Assembly (NCBI GenBank): GCA_012932295.1 | Contig: JAAONU010000016.1 | Span: 39,153,241-39,217,240 of the forward strand | Origin: Cyclina sinensis | Taxonomy: Eukaryota; Mollusca; Bivalvia; Venerida; Veneridae | Reading direction: 5' to 3' | DNA length: 64,000 bases | Part shown: positions 58,221 through 64,000 of the stretch, piece after piece | How positions within the stretch are numbered: position 1 is the first letter of the stretch | Layout: every line of letters begins with the position of its first letter | Position numbers and translations under genes: made by a program | The notes under the pieces: generated by a model | Told to the model about the DNA's origin: nothing | The model's input: only the letters and a program-made list of their open reading frames with translations | Database searches by the model: none

Positions 58221-61110
58221 TCAAGATTGGATTTTACACACATCAAGTATACAGAATACTGCTCGACATGTTGGACAAGGTGTTTTACTTGACAGCCATG
58301 TATCTGGTCTTGATTGATCTTGCCGACTTGCAAACCATTTTCCCATACATTCTAGACACCACATTGGCCTACAGTAACACTGAACACACCCACCTTCACC
58401 CTCAGTACCACAGTGTTTCTGTAATTTAATGTCTGACTCTTTCTGCATACATCCAATGCAAGTGTCAGCCTCCTGGAAAAAAATGCAGGCTTCATTTGTT
58501 AAGCAAACATATCAACCGCATCTGTGTAAACAAATCAATTTAATATGGCTGATGCATGTTTTAAGTAATGGCTCAGGTTAAGTGACTATCAATGATACAA
58601 GCTTCACACGTACAGACGTAAAGACTATCTGACAAGCATTAATATTAAACCTAATCTTGGTATATGTAACTTGATAAGAATACGAAGAATAAAGCTGCAT
58701 TCTTTGGCCTAATAATCAATTAACAAATGTGGTACTGCTTACCATTCCATCTGGTAGATGAAACATTGGATTTAATGACACCTGTTCAGCAAAAGCATGT
58801 AAAAACTGTTCACTTAATGACTGTCTGATCACAATATTTCTAGCATTCCTCACAGGTGTTTGCAACTTTTCTTTCAGGTCTCGATAATCTAACGCATTTA
58901 ACCTGAAAATAAATAAGGCTCACAAGTTAAGAACATGTTATTTGTGATTATGAAAAATTGATAAATTGTTACATAGACTTAAACCATTTGTAAGAATTTT
59001 CTGAATTAATTACCGAAATGAGTTAAACATTTGGAAAACAGCAATATAAAGTTATGAAAACCATTACTGAAAGTCTGAAAGTTATTGTAGTAACAATCTG
59101 CAAACCTTTGTAAAATGAATTTCAAATTCCTTTTAAAAGAAGGCTTACGCTAGCTTTACTCAACCAAGCTGAAGTTAAAACTACATATAACAAGAGGGTC
59201 ATTATGGCCCTGGATTGCTCACCTGAGTACTTCGGCTAAGGGTTTACCATTAAGCAAACATCAGATGCAACATTACATTTTCTAATTGAATATTTTCAAA
59301 GATCTCGTATTTTATACAAAAAAACATCCATGGAGCAGAGGCAATTTTGAGATAACAGCTTGTGAGGAGATGTCATTTGAAGCAAAATATTGATGAAAAT
59401 CTATTTTTAGCACTGGCGGCCACTTCGTTCAATGAAGCAGAACCAGTTTTGCAATTTTAATAGACGGCTATGTAAAGAACATTTCTGTGAAATTTTGTGG
59501 AAAATCACCTAGCCGTTGAGGAGATGTTGTTTGAATTTTTTTCTATTTTTAGCTTTTGCAACCCTTATGTGCAATGGAGCAGAATGGTTTGAGCAATTTT
59601 AGAAAAGGACAATATAAGGAACATTTCTGTTAAGTTTGGTTAAAAACAGCTTTGTGGTTAAGGAGGAGATGTCATTTAAAGTAAAATGTTTATGACGGAA
59701 GCAGGATGACTGATGCCGGACACAGGGTGATCACAATAGCTCACCCTGAACATTTGCTCAGGTGAGCTAAAAATGTATTCATAATCTATGTTGATCTTTG
59801 CCTGTTACAGATCTCACAAATATTCAAAGTTATCACAATCTCTGACTGTTACATGAGGGTATATCTTGCATTTTCTTACCTTATACTGAATGGTGAAATA
59901 TTCTGGTTAATACTAACTACATCTATATGCACAAATTGTACAGATGTCATATTTTCATATGAGATATTATGTTCCTCTGATGCAGAAAGTGTTAGATGAA
60001 TATCATTCTGATGAGCTACATGTACAAAGTATGTTGATGTTTTAATAACCCAGGAGTCTGTTACAATAACCCTTCGTCCTGTTGGTATTCCTGATGAAAA
60101 TTTATCAATTCGACGAAATTCAACATTTATTGATGATGCAACTGCTCGCCAAGAACTGTTTTCATCACCAAGGTAATTAAGTTGCTTGGCAATAGGATGC
60201 TTGTCCCATTTATTTCTCGACCAATAGAAAACGACTAGACATGCTGCAATTGCAATGGAAACAGATGTCCCAAGAAGAATCTGGAATCCAGTGTGAGCTA
60301 ACCATGGAGTAAACAACTGTAGATGGGGAGCAAAAAGTCCTAATACAATGTAGTAACCTGAAATGAAAAAAAAAATGCTGATGAATAAAAGAATTAAACT
60401 TATAGACTTGAAATGTGAGTTTAAAAAAAAAAAAAGAAAAAAAAAATGGAATCTGAACTTGATATTTTTCTTCTCAGCTTGATAAACGGTTAGAACTCAC
60501 AATTAAGGAGTAAATTCTGTGCATAAACTAAACTTATTTCTTCTAAGTCCTAGTACAGTCTATCATTTTATTAGATCACCAGTATTTAGCATAGCCAGTA
60601 TGATTTTATCTATGTACTGTACAGAGAACTAACAATAGAAGGCAAGAACAGATGTTCACAATCACAAGCGAACATTGAGAAATGTGAAAAGTTTCAAACC
60701 CTGAATGAAAACTGCCTGCCTAGTATAGTCAGTATTGACTTTTGGCAGTAATAAGTTGAAGTTGAAAACTTACATATAGCAAAGACCTAAAATTTAGGTC
60801 TTTGCATATGTCATATTATAAACATACGATTAAGGGGTGAGCTTATGCCCAATAATCAAATGTACTTATAAAAGTGACGTGAATTTTACTTACCCAGTGG
60901 TAACAAGCAATGAAATATCAACGTTATTGAAGTTCGCCTAATGTGATAGTAAATGAAGTTGATGTCTTCACTACCCAGAATATTAGAGAATATGTTCTGT
61001 ATTGTGAGCCCCGCAGCTATAAATTCTGTCGGTGGAGCTATTAATAATACTGAGAAGAACACGTACAGACCAGTGAACAGAAATGTTACGTTTACATCAG
61101 ACACAGCCAT
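58221..61110 (-). CDS. TMEM129: TMEM129, ER-membrane RING-type E3 ubiquitin ligase, four exons, 368 aa
   Basis: Minus-strand exons 61110-60894, 60357-59880, 58902-58743 and 58472-58221 join in phase with GTAAG-type donors. The product is about the length of the human protein (362). The N-terminus starts MAVSDVNVTF with a hydrophobic segment (about residues 8-28), then PTEFIAAGLTIQN and LGSEDINF. Exon 2 has a second and third hydrophobic stretch (VLGLFAP and the IAIAACLVVFYW region), then WRAVASSINVEFRRIDKFSSG and VIVTDSWVIK. The C-terminal exon carries the atypical all-Cys RING: CIGC, CVQCYCRPMWCLECMGKWFA, SRQDQSRPDTW, CPTCRAVFCILDVC. In mammals this ligase works in ER-associated degradation with Derlin-1 and the E2 Ube2J2. 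All RING cysteines I can place are present. The start context (A at -3, G at +4) is good. Confidence 0.95.
58903..59879 (-). other. TMEM129 intron 2, largely filled by a repeat
   Basis: 977-bp intron between exons 2 and 3; 59189-59771 is a dispersed repeat, and the rest is AT-rich without features. Confidence 0.85.
59189..59771 (-). repeat. Full-length HINE-like repeat, inverted, in TMEM129 intron 2
   Basis: Read on the minus strand it opens after a T-run with AGCTCACCTGAGC, folding with GGGTGAGC, then 'tattgtgatcaccctgtg'. It closes with CTCAGGTGAGC (the inverse of its start), a GGGCCATAATGACCC hairpin and TCTTG at about 59191. The body matches the 'atgacatctcctc' family at 3240-4310 and 11273-12691. 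It is the cleanest single copy of this family here. Confidence 0.78.
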
Positions 61111-61184
61111 TTTCTGAAATTTAAAGCTTGTCGCTTATTGGAAAAACATCAATGTCACAATTATCAGAGATGACCTGTCATTTT

Positions 61185-61192
61185 CCGGAAGT
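61185..61192 (-). promoter_or_regulatory. ETS-type site upstream of TMEM129
   Basis: CCGGAAGT on the plus strand (ACTTCCGG on minus), 75 bp before the ATG. The same octamer lies in the candidate KIAA0232 promoter. Common in TATA-less housekeeping promoters. Confidence 0.4.
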
Positions 61193-61489
61193 AAATAATT
61201 GACGAGCTTGATTAATAAAACGTGCTTGATTGTGGTAAATATTTATTACAGAACTCAATCAATATTGCAAAAGACGTCGTCATTAAATTGTCCTTTTTAT
61301 TATTTAAATGAACCGCAAGGATTGTACTCGACAATTTTTGTAGACATTGACTCGAATACAAGCTATCTATCTACCTACATACCTACTCCCCTTACGGGTA
61401 TTAGCGACAGGTGCGCGTCTGTGCTAGACAAAAGGGTAAAATTTAAAGTAGCGAAAGGAGACTTCAAAGTATAATAGTGAGGCTAGTTA
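61193..61489. other. Spacer between TMEM129 and the LINE fragment
   Basis: An open frame at 61199-61474 (+) shows no family signature. Nothing else recognised. Confidence 0.4.
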
Positions 61490-62404
61490 AAAACTATGAT
61501 AGAGTTAATTATAGGTGAAATTCTTTAAAAACAGATAAAACATTGTTTCCAGCATTCAAGGGTATGGAGGGGAACACAAAGACTACTTGAACCCCTCAAG
61601 TTTTGGCTGTATTACTACAGAGACTGGGAGGCTGTTCCACATTACCACAGTGCTGGGGAAAAACGAAAACTTATAGTAGTTTGCAGTAGTGTGTAATTGC
61701 CTGTATGAGAAGGGGTGCATGTGGCGTGTCATCCTCGTTGGCCTCTCCAGATATGATGGTATATGGACCGCCACTAAACCATGGACAATCTTATAGAACA
61801 TGATATGTCTTGAGACATTTCGTCTGCCCTGTAATGTCTGCCAACAAAGTTCCTGTTGCATAGAAGTGACACTTCCATAAGGAGAATATAGTTATTTTTG
61901 ACCCAACGGACTGCCCGACGTTTTCAAATTTTTGAATATTTTGCAAGGTATGGGGAGACCATACAGATGACGCATACTCAACTTGAGGTCTAACTGTAGT
62001 CTTGTATGCTAGTCCGTGGATGTTGGGATTTCTTGTCTGTATGTTCCTGCGAAGAAAGCCAAAAGATAATTTGCATTATTAGTTATTCGGTTAATATGGG
62101 TATTCCAGGAAAGATCTTTGGAAATATCCACACCTAAGTATTTTGCATCAGTTACTGTTTGTAAAATTTAAGCAAGAAGTCTGTATTTAAAAGATAATTT
62201 TTGTTTATTTCTTGTAATATTTAAAACTTGACAGTTACTAGTATTAAACTCCATATCCCATAAGTTCTTCCTTTTTGTTAGTTTGTTAAGGTCTTCTTGT
62301 AATATATGGCAGTCTTGGATGTTGAATATACTGCTAAATAGACTGCAGTGTCATCTGCAAATAAACGAACTTGAGATGTTATAGTACATATAGTTGGCAA
62401 GTCC

Positions 62405-63560
62405 CCAGCAGGCATTTTAAATTGGGCCGATATTGGACCGATATGGTTTTTAATATCGGCCTAATGTCTGATTTCAATATCGGGGCAACTTCGGTTTTGC
62501 AAAGTCAATGCTATATCGATTCGATGTCGTTTCCAACACTGGGCCGACATTGGACCGATATAGTTTCAATATTGGACCAATGTCAATACGCCTATATTCG
62601 ACAGATATAGATATGCCTATATTGGATCTGCATACATTTTTCCTCAATTGGTCCTGTCTGCAGGACTTGTGGGGTAACAAACCACAATCTATCACCCAGT
62701 ATCTCTGGAAACAAAGGTGAAATCTTGGTTCAAATCCTAGTTGATTTCAGTATGCATAAATCACATTTCATTGCCCTCAAGGCTAAAGTGAACAATATTA
62801 CATTAAACAAATGGTCGTTACGTCTCACACTTTCTCGGTGCAAATAAACAAATATTCATTCCGAGACATCAGTTGATATGCTTAAAATTGCCCTATGAGT
62901 GGTGAAAACATAGCAAGGCTACTAGTAAATATATATAGTAAGTAAAAATATATACACACATCCAGTAAATCTGTTTTATTATTTCATTACACTTACAGCT
63001 AAAATACAACTGTTTTCAACCAAAGACAATATAACAATACATAGAAATGCGTATTGTTCTAATTATAACAGTTTAAATTTAAGCTATCATTAGATCTACT
63101 AGTAAATATATATAGTAAGTAAAAATATATACACACATCCAGTAAATCTGTTTTATTATTTCATTACACTTACAGCTAAAATACAACTGTTTTCAACCAA
63201 AGACAATATAACAATACATAGAAATGCGTATTGTTCTAATTATAACAGTTTAAATTTAAGCTATCATTAGATTGTGTTATTTCAATTCATAAGTCAGAGC
63301 CTGAAAAATTAATAAACCCAGTCAAACAAATTTGCACTTAATATTTTTTACATCTGACCTGTATGACCATGACCTTTGAGGTAGTGTACTATATACTTAC
63401 AGCTATTAAAATTCAAATATTTGTGAGTTGTGTATGAAGGTAACATATGTACCCTCAAATTTAAATCTGACCAGAAAACACTAATAAATATACAAACATG
63501 TACCAGATTTATATTTCTACAATAAACAACTATTATGCACACTTGACTAGATTCTAAAAT
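62405..63560. mobile_element. Insertion splitting the LINE between RT blocks B and C
   Basis: Sequence unrelated to the LINE separates LLYIND from LPTICTITSQVRLFADD. It includes a palindrome-rich part (62415-62640) with GGGCCGA[TC]ATTGGACCGAT at 62424 and 62541, and the 177-bp duplication at 62919-63272. I could not define terminal repeats or a target duplication with confidence. Confidence 0.55.
62919..63272 (+). repeat. Perfect 177-bp tandem duplication
   Basis: 62919-63095 and 63096-63272 read identically base for base by eye, from CTACTAGTAAAT to ATCATTAGAT. A recent duplication or an assembly artefact. Confidence 0.93.
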
Positions 63561-64000
63561 GACAGTTGATCATTGATGTAAAGAAGAAAAAGTGACGGTC
63601 CAAGCACGGACCCCTGTGGTGCACCGGATGTTACAGGTACCTCCGATGACAAATCCCCATCAAGTACATGTACTACACGTTGGGTCCTACCTAAAAGAAA
63701 CGATTTGAACGTGATACCGTGTTCCTGTAACTTAAAGAGAAGTTTAAGATGATTTACTTTATCAAAAGCTTTACTAAAATCTAACAAGATTAAGTCAGTT
63801 TGCTGGCCTTGTGTCATATTTCGTTCAAGGTCATCAATAAGTTGTAAAAATTGTGTCTCACATGATCTGCGTTCTCTGAAACCGTGCTGTAAGTCATAAA
63901 GTATATTATATTTATCAAAACGAGCTGTTAAATTTGAAGCGACAATGTGTTCTAAGACTTTACATTAGATACATGTTAGGGATATAGGCCTATAGTTTGC

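Larger units (their letters stand above)
61490..64000 (-). pseudogene. Decayed non-LTR retrotransposon (LINE) reverse transcriptase, partial
   Basis: Minus strand, running off the right edge. In order from 64000: NYRPISL, then an in-frame stop (63965-63967), then [20 protein letters not shown], the RT block [12 protein letters not shown], then [18 protein letters not shown] (block B). About 1.15 kb of unrelated sequence follows (about 62405-63560), after which FADDTAV (block C, about 62350) and YLGVDISKD appear. The C-terminal end of such ORFs is at 61583-61861 (LQGRRNVSRHIMFYKIVHGL, WNSLP). It resembles the CR1/Jockey/L2 side of LINEs. The stop codon and the insertion make it dead; the endonuclease part would lie outside the window. 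Confidence 0.85.

Noticed and set aside
62371..62720. Overlapping frames on both strands in the palindrome-rich segment
   Set aside because: Produced by the repeated GGCCGATATTGG-type palindromes; no domain signature.

Overview
This is animal nuclear DNA, very probably from a bivalve mollusc. Spliced genes with GT-AG introns sit in AT-rich sequence packed with dispersed repeats. The organism call is an inference from the repeat families and exon style; there are no bacterial-type operons, ribosome binding sites or CRISPR arrays.

Host genes. (1) 18179-19405 (+) is an intronless 408-residue protein with seven copies of a motif of the form RRxALxDIF; I recognise no family. (2) 24000-26391 (+) holds the last three coding exons of DNA polymerase lambda (POLL); the earlier exons are not visible in the window. 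(3) 35618-48710 (+) is a nine-exon orthologue of the vertebrate protein KIAA0232, about 1,426 residues as assembled, ending in a pair of CCCH zinc fingers. Its probable promoter lies near 32.9 kb. (4) 58221-61110 (-) is a complete four-exon TMEM129, an ER-membrane RING-type ubiquitin ligase of about 368 residues. KIAA0232 and TMEM129 converge tail to tail across about 9.5 kb of AT-rich non-coding DNA.

Mobile elements. A complete hAT transposon (7435-11051) has 16-bp terminal inverted repeats, an exact 8-bp target duplication and a three-exon 687-residue transposase with its recognisable catalytic residues present. Just upstream, 5512-7275 is an unclassified foldback-type element with about 540-bp inverted arms and a 5-bp duplication. 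Many dispersed repeats (823-2397, 11273-12691, 12974-15414, 28069-28624, 36334-38636, 45949-46701, 51526-51939, 59189-59771 and others) share one plan: a short subterminal inverted repeat, an internal tandem core, then a terminal hairpin followed by CTTG or CTAG. That plan fits non-autonomous Helentron/HINE elements. There are also tRNA-derived SINEs (40243-40454 with a 15-bp target duplication, and 24840-25125), small MITEs and a decayed LINE reverse transcriptase (61490-64000, -) split by an insertion.

Region by region: 0-17.7 kb is almost wholly transposon and repeat; 17.7-20.5 kb is the repeat-motif gene with its promoter; 20.5-26.5 kb is AT-rich DNA leading into the POLL 3' exons; 26.5-32.8 kb is intergenic with two families of repeats; 32.9-48.7 kb is KIAA0232; 48.7-58.2 kb is shared 3' flank; 58.2-61.2 kb is TMEM129; the rest is LINE debris.
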